Part shown: positions 50,801 to 62,800 of the stretch, piece after piece | Numbering within the stretch: the stretch's first letter is position 1 | Layout: the number at the start of each line of letters is the position of its first letter | Origin: Arenicola marina | Lineage: Eukaryota; Annelida; Polychaeta; Arenicolidae | Length of the DNA stretch: 64,000 nucleotides | Reading direction: 5' to 3' | NCBI GenBank assembly: GCA_964019135.1 | Contig: OZ025258.1 | Coordinates: 33,192,955-33,256,954, forward strand | The notes under the pieces: model-generated | The model's database searches: none | The model's input: the letters and a program-made list of their open reading frames with translations, nothing else | Told to the model about the DNA's origin: nothing | Translations under genes and position numbers: made by a program

Positions 50801-53800
50801 GCGCCCTCAAGTGTATCGCCGCCTTGAGGTGAGTTAGAGGGGAGGGCTGCGCCTTCATCCGTCTGTACTGCGCCCTCAAGTGTATCGCCGCCTTGAGGGG
50901 AGGGAGAAGGGAGGGCTGGGCCTTCATCCGCCTCTACTGCGCCGTCAAGTGTATCGCCAAATATTGATAGAATGTACATATTTTGGACAGAGTATGATAC
51001 TAGTAAAATTAAAAAATCAAAATGTAAATATAAGTTATTGTAATACGTGCCTTTATTATCGTATCGGTTCCTATATGTGGACATTCTTAACGGATTGTAG
51101 CGTTTGTATGGCTATTGATAAGGAAATAAATGTGTCTTGTGACTAGTGATGCTGATGGTAATGGCATGGTGTGTCTTGTGACTGTAGTGATGCTGATGGT
51201 AATGGCATGCAATATTTGACGTCGCAGTAATTAAGGCTTCCGCCGTAACGACCTTGACCTTTGTGATGTGTTGTAGGTTTAACGAGGAAGAGATTCGGGT
51301 CTTGGTTCGGCTGATCACGTGTCATCCTCAGCCCAGCGCGGCCGGCGTTCGCTTCGTGTGTCTAGGACTGTGTATGGTCCTGGCCTGCCCCTACCTCCTC
51401 GGGTCAGTGGGCTTGGTGTTGCTATTCTCCAGAACTGCCTTCTTTTTAATTCACAAAGAAGTGGAATCTTTGATTGGTTGATAGACTAAATCCTAAATGT
51501 TCATGAGAAGCAACAAATTTACGGCCTTTTTGGGGGACAGCCTCCTTAAACTCATAAGCAAACTAAGCGGCAGACCAACAGGTCGTGGGTTCGCGCCCTG
51601 GCACCTGCACCTGTTCCTCCAAATCTGTTTCGGTTTTCCATAAAGGCTTTTGGCCTAAAACATGGCCACTATCATTTCATTTACTGCGTTGTTATACACA
51701 CATACATAAACCTTACTTATGCATATATGCATTTGGTGCCATCTCCTGGTTCCAGCACCCCAGATCAAGAGAAGATGGCGGTGGACTGGATCAAGTGGCT
51801 GGTCAAGGAGAGCACGCACTTCGAGAGGTAATGGCAGCCACGCGCCGTGTCGTCTGCTCGCGTGTGGCGGGAAACCTGTCGATACTTGGCCAGACTGGCG
51901 CGAGTCCTGGGGAAATAGTTTGGCGTTATTGTTTCAAAGATTTGAGATTAATGTTATTCCCAGGGTAATGACCTAGAGTGTATAGAATTACTGAGTTTTT
52001 CTGCATTACAATCAGAAGCTTTATCTTTCCCTTTACATAGATCAGGTAGCAAGTTTAATAGTGTGTGCAGAATATATCATCATGCGTTGATATTTCATAA
52101 AGACATTGACTAATATGATACCCAGAATGCATTGCATATGCAGAGGCGCCTCTGGAATAATCTTAACTATGAGTTGCGAAGTCGTCCATTGAACGGAACA
52201 TTGCATCGAATTGGAGATATGAATATCGAGCATGGAAATTGGTTCAGATGAATTTCCATTAGAATGTCGGCAGTGTTCATTGGCAATCTCGGATCTCTGT
52301 AAATATTATCTGGCGTACCTATTGGCGAGATAGTGCTCCAGTCATCCGATCTAATGACGTCATCTGGTTGCTAGGGTTACCATGATCAACGCGAAGATGA
52401 CGATAATTTAGCGTATATTTTTTTCCCGGGTTTTGAACATGCACATCCTTATTTACGTTCGGATATTAGTAGTTTCTTGGCAATTGTAACTACTATTTTT
52501 ACCATTCTGCTTGCAGAGTTTGCGGTGCCGGGGCCTCTTTTGGAGAGATGCTCTTGTTGATAGCTATCCATTTCCATAGCAACCAGAATAACGCTATCGC
52601 AGACCTTGTTTCTGCTACGCTCGGCATGAAGGTAACATGGCTTGTTGTGTATTCCCGTAGTGCCTTGAACTTTATACGTGTATGCCAAGACACAAATTAC
52701 GATGGCTTCATTACAATAGAAAAAGGTTGTATTCTGGTACTTTCTTTGTGCAAGTTTCAAAGGAAATATGCTCGATCTTGAAGTGACTTGCAGTGATCAC
52801 AAGTGACTTTGTTTAATTGGTTTAGAAATATGTTTAATGAGATAAAAATACAGCTGTCTGAAGTCGGATGTTGTTTTCAGAGCGCCGTGAAGGCTAACGC
52901 CTTGTCGAAGCTGAAAGCTATATTCACTCAAGAAATATTCACTGAAAAGGTACTGTAATGACATTGTGAAATAATTCATGATAATTAGTAGCTAGTTATT
53001 TTGAAATATCGTTTAAACAAAAGAGGTAGTGAAGGTAGTATTATATGGTCAATCTTTAACTGACTTGTGCAATTAAGCAGTTCTGTCCATGAAAGGAAGT
53101 TCTTGTGCCAGGTGCACATGCTGTGAAATTCTCCTCCAGGTGGTGGCGTCACATGTGGTGAATGTTTCTCGTTTTCTGCCAGGTGGTGGCGTCACATGTG
53201 GTGAATGTTTCTCGTTTTCTGCCAGTTGAGGACGTCACATCCTGTGAATGTTTCTCGTTCTCTGCCAGGTGGTGACGTCACATGTGGTGAATGTTTCTCG
53301 TTTTCTGCCAGTTGAGGACGTCACATCCTGTGAATGTTTCTCGTTCTCTGCCAGGTGGTGACGTCACATCCTGTGAATGTTTCTCGTTCTCTGCCAGGTG
53401 GTGACGTCACATCCTGTGAATGTTTCTCGTTCTCTGCCAGGTGGTGACGTCACATCCTGTGAATGTTTCTCGTTTTCTGCCAGGTGGTGACGTCACATGC
53501 TGTGAATGTTTCTCGTTCTCCTCCAGGTGGTGACGTCACATTGTGTTAATTTTTGTCGTTCTGTGCCAGGTGGTGACGTCACACGCTGTGAAGGTGTCTG
53601 TGACGAGGAGACTGAATGCCAACATACCCGGCTACCTACCGGTCCACTGTATCTACCAGCTGCTCAACAGCCGCGCCTTCTCCAAGCACAAAGTCCCCAT
53701 CAAGGTGAGCTTAACACGTAATATCGTTGAGGTCACTCATTACTATAACGCTCTTGGGCCGTGAGATAAGAGCCGCCTTGGTATGAACACGTGCTTCAAG

Positions 53801-56800
53801 GCATGCCATCTAGACGTGCTTCAAGGCATGCCATCTAGACGTGCTTCAAGGCATGCCATCTAGACGTGCTTCAAGGCATGCCATCTAGACGCTGAAGTGA
53901 CACCGAGCGTATGCGACATTATTAGGCAATTATGTGGGAAGGTAAGTTTTATGATATTTTTCTCAGTTACATGTTTTAGTATGGCTATGTTTTGCCCCAG
54001 TGATGGTTTCGTTATGAGGGTCGTCGGTGAGTGAGGGGGTCGGACAGCGAGATAGCTCTCAATAACAGTCACTGCGTAAGGCAAGAAGAACATTCCAACA
54101 TGAACAGATCAGCGTATTCCTTTGTGTTTCGACATCATGGAGCAATAAGGGTTAAGGACAATTTAAATTGATGATTAGTTTATTAGGTTATAACAGTCCT
54201 CCGATTCAATTAGCGCACAAATAATGTATGCAAGTATTTTTGAATGGGCGACGGCTGTTCGATTGAATAGGAGACAGTTGAAAACTGCTATTTGGTCAGG
54301 GGAAGTTTAAAGAACAGTCAAATAAACTTGGTTATTCCCATGAACTGAAACTTTCCAGCTGTTCTGAAAAGAGGTAGCCGCAAAGTGAGATGGTCCGTAA
54401 GCGATGGTCCGCGTTATAGATGTCTGTATTAATCAGGCATGGGGTGATTACATTGTAAATGTAATCGATTACGATTACTTGGAAATTTTGTGATTACGAT
54501 TACAGGAAATATGAAAGTAATCGATTGCGATTACGATTACATTGAAAGTAATCGTGATTACAATCATGATTACTTTCTATGTGTTTTCATAAATGGGCTC
54601 TGAACTAGACCTTTAAGTAGATATTTCAACAAACAGTGAACATTGGAATAGCGAGGCCGCACATATTTGACGGGAACGAGTTCAGAAGCAGGCGATTTAA
54701 TTACCAGCAGTTTGTATGAATATTAGGCAGCTTGGTTGGGAGAGCGGCGGATTCCTGATCATAGGGCTGTGCATTCAATTCCCGACGGGAGCAATTGTTG
54801 AGGGCATTTAATAGGTTAATATTAGTATAATAAGTTATTTTAAATAATCTTAATTAATCAAATCATAACTATGAAAGTCATTATATTAGTTATATTAAAT
54901 AGTAACTTTAATGTAAAAGCACACATATATTTGTTTATACAGATCCATATTCGTATCTTCATTAGAAGGAGGTATGGTGCGTAACACAACTTATGTTATT
55001 GGCCTCTATGTAAAATGGCAGGTAATAGAGGAAACCACAATGCTATAGGACACGGAAATGTCTATACCATACGTTGCCGCACCCCAGTACTGAACCCAGT
55101 CAAGTGGGTTTTATAACAACACCTCTTCCAATCCATCTACACAGAGAACCACACTATTCCATCAAGCCCCCACCCACCCACTCCCAATAACACAGGTGGC
55201 TCTGGACCATCCCTAGTTATCCAATGCAAACAAGATAAGTATGGGATTAGAAGGGGGTCTACTTCGGTTACCCGGCCAGCTTAATTGTTATGTCTGGTTA
55301 TGTCTCGGATGCGGCGGAAAGGACCCGAAGGGTAGGGGGTGGTTGGGAGGGGGCGGGGGGCGTCTCTACAGTAGGACTGCAGTGACCAGTTTCCATTTAT
55401 AATACTGGCGACATAGAAAGTGTGAAGCTCATTTTGGAGACTAAAACAGCCTGAGTGAACATTGTAAAGTAATCATCAAAAGTAATCATGATTACGATTA
55501 CATTAGCAATGTAATCGATTACGATTACGATTACATTGCTTTTAAAACCAACGTAATCGATTACGATTACTTGGAAAATGTGATCGATTACAATCGATTA
55601 CGATTACTGATTACGATTACCCCATGTCTGGTATTAATGTTCTCAGTAACGATATTGGCGTGGTAACACACGGTACATGCCACTGTGCGGTATATCTGCC
55701 ATGCTGAGGCTGCCTGGTTCAGTGTTTGATCGCTGCCGTCTGGTGTCCCACAGGACTGGATCGTCAAGCAGCTGCGTCACTGCACCATCCCCATCCACCC
55801 CCTCATCCCCAACCTCATCGAGGCCTACATCAACTCCATCATTCTGCCCAGCAACAAGACGGACCGCACCAACCAACCAATCACGGAGCAGGAAATATTA
55901 GCTGCATTCAAAGACTCCGAACTTGCCCAACATTTCGTTCGCAAACCAAAGCTTGAATCAAGTAGCAAAGACGACGCCATGGAAGTGGACGCCGAAGGTC
56001 AAAGTGAAGGTCACGGGGAAGGATCGAAGAATTCCACTTCCGAGCTGCTCTTTGTCTACTACGTTCTTCTGTATCAGGACATGTTGTTAAACAACATGAA
56101 AAATATAGGTATGTGACACATCCACTTGGTTAAGGTTTGCAGGCTCTCCATTGATCCTACTTTTCCTACTTTTTCCTACTTTTTGGTATTTGCTTTACTA
56201 GTCATAATTTCAAAATTTCGTAAATTGCTGTAGAATGAGGATATCACTTGTATTATTGCAAAAGTCAGAGGTATTTTGTTTTTGTCTCATAATATATTTT
56301 TAAGTCAGCACTGGTGTCTGTCAAGTTTTAATGACGATAATCCGGTGCAGCTGAGCAGGATATAAGAAATGTTCTAAACAAATATGTTCTCAATAATATA
56401 ATTTTTTGTCATTTGTTGATTTGGAATAATGTTGCAAATTGGTCAATGTCTGCCGTCCCTTAGTGATTCTTGAATCTAAATTTCGTACTTTGTTTATTGC
56501 ATTTCGATATGTTGTGTTATATGGGATTCTGTTTTTCTTTCCCCCAGTAGAGGCTGTTTGTTTTTGTGCATGACGGCCTTGCACATAGTGTGTTGTGTAT
56601 GAAACACGGTCATAAGTTGGTGTACACAACGACGTACGGACCCTGGTATATTTCGCCATGCTCACATCCTATTCGATGGCGAGCTATTCGCCCCCGGTGC
56701 GCGAGCAAAGTGATTGCCTCGTTATGGTAGCGAGATGGCGTGACGTTAGCCATGGCCAGTGTACTACTATAGAATAATGCAGCAGGTTTCTCTGACATTC

Positions 56801-59800
56801 GGTTGTCTGTCTGTGTGCAGTGTCGACGAGACGCCATGTTAAGCCATACTCGCCGGAGCTCCTGGCCCAACTTCCCGTCAAGGTGCTGCTGCAAGAGGCT
56901 CAGACAAGACAGAAGCTTTACGCCGGCCTCTTCCCGTCCTTCCTCAGGCAAGATTAACATTAAGAATAACGTCTTTATTTTTTATTCATCTGCCTTCATA
57001 TGCCATTGGCCAAAGAAAACCCAAAGAACTAACATGTACGTAGTGATAATATAAAGCCTGTTTCATATGTTTCTGATTTCTGGCCACTACTAAGGAAACT
57101 ATTCCAGAACATACGATAGAAGCACTTCTTTCAAATGTGCGATAGAGGAAAGCCGCTAACTTGCTAATCTGTTTTCCTTTATTTGATTTATATATTTTCT
57201 GTTTTGGCGCTATTATGTAAGCTACAACGCAATCTGTATAAGTCAAATTGACAAATATCGAGCAGCAATGTTTTTCTTTATGTAAGCAATATTTATTCAA
57301 TATTTATTAACTTCGGTCGCAAATGACACCCATCCCAGCAACAAAAGCAAGACCAGGTGTCCCATGTTGACCTGACTGTGGCCTGCCTGCTGCTGCTCAC
57401 CGTGTGTTTGTCCTCAGGCTGGTGGCGACCCGCTTCCCCGACCTGTGTCTGGTCGAGGACTGGCTGGACGAGAGTCTGCAGCGCTACGTCCCCGCCTCGG
57501 CCACCGTCAAACCGCCGCAGCTGCCCTGTAACCAGGACAACGTGCGCAAAGGTGAGCCACTCTCATTGGGGGTCTTGGAGACTTCTGAGTCAATATTTAA
57601 TAAATTAATAATTTAGTCAATATTGAATAGTTTAGTCAATATTGAATAATTTAGTCAATATTGAATAATTTAATCAATATTGAATAATTTAGTCAATATT
57701 TAATAATTTAGTGAATATTTAATATACATCAAAATTTGCTCCACGCTCACACTGGATTTCGTATCAACCTGGAACTTATAACACTTATATAACGCTTATA
57801 ACAATGTTTATGTATTGTCTTCTGGCCCCCCCCCCCTCCCCCAACTTGCCGCAGCCCTGAGTGACTTGAGCACCAACCCCACTCCGGCGCTGATCCTGTT
57901 GGGTCAGCTGGCGGCCACGCCCACCAAGGATCTGCTCCAGTACATAGACATCCTCCTGGCGCGCCTTCCGGATCTGCTGCGGCCGGACGTCCCCGTCAAG
58001 GTCCGGGATCTGGTCAAGCGGATCTGGTTCAAGCTCAACGCCGTCACGCCCAGGAAGTACGTGCGAGGGGCCTGGGACGGGGCCTTGGGTGGGGCTGGCC
58101 CTGGGGCGGGGCCTGGGGCGGGGCCTGGGGCGGGGCCTTGGGTGGGGCTGGCCCTGGGGCGGGTCCCGGGGCGGGACCGGGGCCGGGGCCGGGGCCGGGG
58201 CCTGGGGCGGGGCTTGTGCGGGGCTGGCCCTGGGGCGGGGCCTGGGGCGGGGCTTGCGCGGGGCCTGGGGCGGGGCTTGTGCGGGGCTGGCCCTGGGGCG
58301 GGACCCGGGGCGGGGCCTGGGGCGGGGCCTGGGGCGGGGCCTTGGGTGGAGCTGGCCCTGGGGCGGGGCCTGGGGCGGGGCCTGGGGCGGGGCCTGGGGC
58401 GGGGCCTTGGGTGGGGCTGGCCCTGGGGCGGGGCTTGTGCGGGGATGGCCCTAGGGCGGGACCTGGGGCGGGGCCTGGGGCGGGGCTTGTGTGGGGCGGG
58501 GCCTGGGGCGGGGCCTTGGGTGGGGCTGGCCCTGGGGCGGGGCCTGGGGCGGGGCCTGGGGCGGGGCTTGTGCGGGGATGGCCCTGGGGCGGGGCCTGGG
58601 GTGGGGCCTGGGGCGGGGCTTGTGTGGGGCGGGGCGGGGTCTGGGGTGGGGCCTGGGGCGGGGTCTGGGGTGGGGCCTGGGCGGGGCCTGGGGTGGGGCT
58701 TGTGGGGCAGGGCCTGGGGCGGGGTCTGGGGTTTGGGCTTGTGTGGGGCGGGGTCTGGGGTGGGGCTTGTGTGGGGCAGGGCCTGGGACGGGGTCTGGGG
58801 TGGGACTTGTGTGGGGCGGGGCTCGGGGCCTGGGGTGGGGCTTGTGTGGGGAAGGGCCTGGGGCGGGGTCTGGGGTGGGGCTTGTGTGGAGCAGACGACT
58901 GGAGGCGAGGGCGGGACCCCCCAGATGCTATTATATCTACAGGATGGCGTGACAATGGCCGCAAATGACATTTAACTTATGCCCCTGACTTTTTCAGTTA
59001 ATGGAGAGTATGGTTAGCGCACTATGCCGCATATCTGGGGGCCCTCCCTAGTATAGTTATTAGCGCACGACACCGCAGATCTGGGGGGTTTCCCTGGTGT
59101 TGTTAGCCTCGCATGTCGTCCTCTATTCGAATCCGGGTCCGGGCTCCTGGGATTTATCATTCATTTTTCATCGTCCCTGGGAGTTGTCCTTTTAGTCCAG
59201 TTTAGCCCTTCACTAAAGAAAACGCGGCCCTAAAACACCAATTAATTTAATTTTTTAATGATAACATTAACAATATATTCAGGTGTCAACAGTTCAGTCG
59301 ACGACTGAAAAGAAAACAGACTGAAGAAGAAGGTATATGTTACGCTGAACTAGTGGAAAGCGTCTGGGAGACCGTTCGCCTTGTGTATGTGTGTGTGTGA
59401 GCTGTGCTGCCAGCTGGTGGCGCTCTGGCATAACGAGTGTGCGTTGTGGCTTCAGACTGCGCGTGGAGACGGTGAACGCTCTGCGCTGTAGACAGGAGGG
59501 CGCCTTCAGCGTGACGGCCTACAGGGAGAGCGACCTCATCCAGGACCCCCTCCTCGTCCTCAGGTGTGACGACCGGGTCTTCAGGTCAGGCCTCAACCTC
59601 ATCAGCGCCGTCTATACGGAGATGCGGATGCGCATTATAATTTTGTATTTATAGTGTGTTATTTTATGTATTTGTATTGTATTATTTTTTGCATCTATAT
59701 TGCATCCCTTTTGGGTTCTTTGTGTGCTGAGTTCCTCAAACTAACAGATTTACAAATGAAGGTGGCGCGTTGGTATGAGAATTTTGATGACAAGCTGCGA

Positions 59801-62800
59801 ACTGCAATTAAAAGAATTCGCCGGTAGTGAACTATATGTACTGCCACACAATACTCTAATTTGTTCCGATTTTAAAGTGTGATATAATGGGACTGTTTAC
59901 TGTACGGCGCCCGACGTCTCTGACGGGTGAATTGTTGATTGACGGTTGATTGGTTAATGAATCTGTATTTTCCATGTTACAGGTGTTCTCAAGTACTGGA
60001 GATTGTCATTCGCATCTTGAGCGCATTTCTCCAGATGTCTCGCTCGCATGTGTCGGAACATATCCAGGTAACGTGCCCCATTGGTCCACCCTGACTGACA
60101 AGGCAAATCATCAAGCATGTCGTCTCTCTGTTTTTCGCCAATTGAAAAAACGGAAAGCACAGCAAGGAAAGTCGATTTTATGAAATTTAAAAAACAAAAA
60201 AGAACTATTTCAAGATTTTGAATAATTAACATCCGCTTGTGTGTTGGCAGTCGCACCCGTTGACCGACAAGTCGAGCCAAGGTCAAGGTCAAGGTCAAGG
60301 GACGCAGGCCCAGGATCGTGAGGAGCTGAAGGACGCTCTGATGGCGGCCCAGGACAGTGCCGCTGTCCAGATCCTCATCGAGTGCTGCCTGCCGCTGACC
60401 GACCAAGAAAAGGTCAGCGCCGCACACACTCATTAACAGTACATGTATAACAATAACATTTATAGTATATTTCGTACTATAGGCTGGCCTCCAGCCAAGG
60501 TACATAAACAAAACAAAAGAACAAAAACACTCATGACAGTGCATTCAAACGATATGAAAAGTGAATGCGGGAAACTTCAGTAACCACTCTGGTATTTTCC
60601 TTGACGAGGCCAGGCTTACAAATTTACAATCTATTTATGATATATGATGATCTGTTTATTTATACAATCTAATGAAACTCGAGTTAAGGATATGAACACT
60701 TATGACATTATGCACTTCAGTGGTATTTGTTAACGTGTCGCAATGCATTATGGGATACCGCACGTGACGCTGGACTATGCATGTCTATAATCGTAGTCTC
60801 GAGGTGAATAGTTCCTGTATCAGTAAACTGGTTAGTGACATTAACATGTGTCATACGAGGGACCACGTGGTCGATGTACGACCCAGAGCTCTGGAGCGGA
60901 TGTGACGTCATTGACACGTGGCGTACTGGGATATTGCGTTTTGACTCTTGAAGTTGCAGATTTTGTTTAATTTCTGGAGTTCTCTCACTGTTGCAGACGG
61001 GTAACCTGTTGAACAACTTGCGAGAAGTGCAGTGTCTGATCTGCTCCCACCTCCACCAGATGTTTATTGCGGACCCCAACCTTGTGAAATTGGTTCACTT
61101 CCAGGTAAAAATACAGTATAGATGTATGTAACGTCGGTAGAAAATAAACAGGGTGATGATATATAATAGTATTGCTGATATCCGTGTAAGACGATGAATT
61201 TGCAGATTTAGTTGCGGTTATATCGAGTTGTAATGCGGTATTGCGCTTATGACTGAAGCCTAGCTGTGACCGACACAGCTTGCCGCAGGTCGTCACATGT
61301 GTGACCGATGGTTTGGTCTTGATCATTACTCGCTGGTCTCCTGACGTTTTGTGTCAGAGCCCGCCGTGGTGGACCACTCCATCTCGCACGAGACGCGCCC
61401 ATCCATTCTTATGGGCCGCCACATCCTCTCAAAAATGTATATCGATGCCGCAAGCCTTCAAGTCTATTTAACCGACAGGAGTGTATGCACTGTGTATTGC
61501 TGTGAGCACGTGACCTTCCACCTCTAGTATACGCGCGTCTCTCCCGCAGGGTTACCCGAGCGAACTCCTGGCGGTGACAGTTCCCGGCATCCCGTCCATG
61601 CACATCTGTCTGGACTTCATCCCGGAACTGCTGGGGCAGCCCAGCACGGGGCAACAGGTACGTGGTCGCCATGGTAACGATGGAGATGCGCAGGCTGCCA
61701 CGGCGTTATAGTAATCACGCAGGAAGCCACAATTCATCCCTTCATACTTTATCCTTCCAGGAGTGGCTTTGCCCAGTTTAGCCCTATGTGTCAAAGAATG
61801 CGGCTTTAAATCAATTCATATAATTTCCAGTATACGTTTACCCTTCACCCCCACCCCCCCCCCCCCCCCACTCACGCCCGGCTACCAACCCAAGCAGTCG
61901 TTACAACTATTGCATTTAAAGTTGCATATCGAGCTCTTTCCCGCCAAAACTTAAGAAGTCAAAATACAAATAACAATCAGTCCTTGAATCTTCCAAGATT
62001 GCTTTTGTCTATATTTCACGCATACCAGATGCCAAACGAAATGGAGTCTCTTAGCCTTGCCCGTGATATCAATTTACCACAGGTTTTTAGTGGTAAACGT
62101 CATCACTTTGTGTGCCTCGCGATGCTTTTTATAATTAGCAGTGCAGTGACAGACTTCTGTGGTGTCCTGGCATAGACACCTTTGCCACATCACAGCCGAA
62201 ACGGCGATGTTTATTAGGTTTTTGAATTTATAGAATGAAACAATATATATGTCGGCTGGGCTTAGTTTGGGCGGGAAAGAGCTAGATATGCAACTTTAAC
62301 CAGATGTGGTAATCAACGCAAGTCACGGAATTTAAAGTCACTTTATCGTTTAACTGTGTCGTTTTTCTTTATCTCGCATTGTGAGCCGCCACCTTCACAC
62401 AGTCTGGGATGTGCTTACTGTTTTCAGATATTCGCCATTGAGTTGGTGTCCTACCTGTCCCTGCAGTACTCGCTGCCAAAGTCCATGGCCGTGGCCAAGC
62501 TGGCCGTCAACGTCATGGCGACCCTGCTCGGAGGTCAGTCAGTCAGTCAGTCAGTCTCGAAGCCTAAAGTAGGCATGGTAGTTGTTCTTTCTGGTGCCAA
62601 TAGAAAAACCACGTTTTATTTGCTTGGCGACTGAAAAGTTAACTCCAAAGTGTATGTCACCGGAAATTTATGCATTGGGAGTAAGTTCAATGGGGTTGTC
62701 ACGCACTGAAAATTAGACTCGGATATTTGATATAATGCATTAAGAGTAACTTCAATGTGGCTATATAACATGGACTCCTAAGTTGTTGTTTAGCAGGTAA

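Noticed and set aside
44355-51084. Minus-strand frames of 330-686 codons with 23-residue repeats ('LPSNSPQGGDTLEGAVQ' type)
   Set aside because: They are shadows of the 69-bp array, whose period is a multiple of three, and lie antisense to INTS2 intron 7. No start context, splice signals or family match.
57815-58975. 386-codon Gly/Ala-rich frame and antisense Pro-rich frames
   Set aside because: The first ~80 codons are INTS2 exon 16; the rest is the GC-rich intronic array, open in most registers because G/C-rich repeats lack stops.
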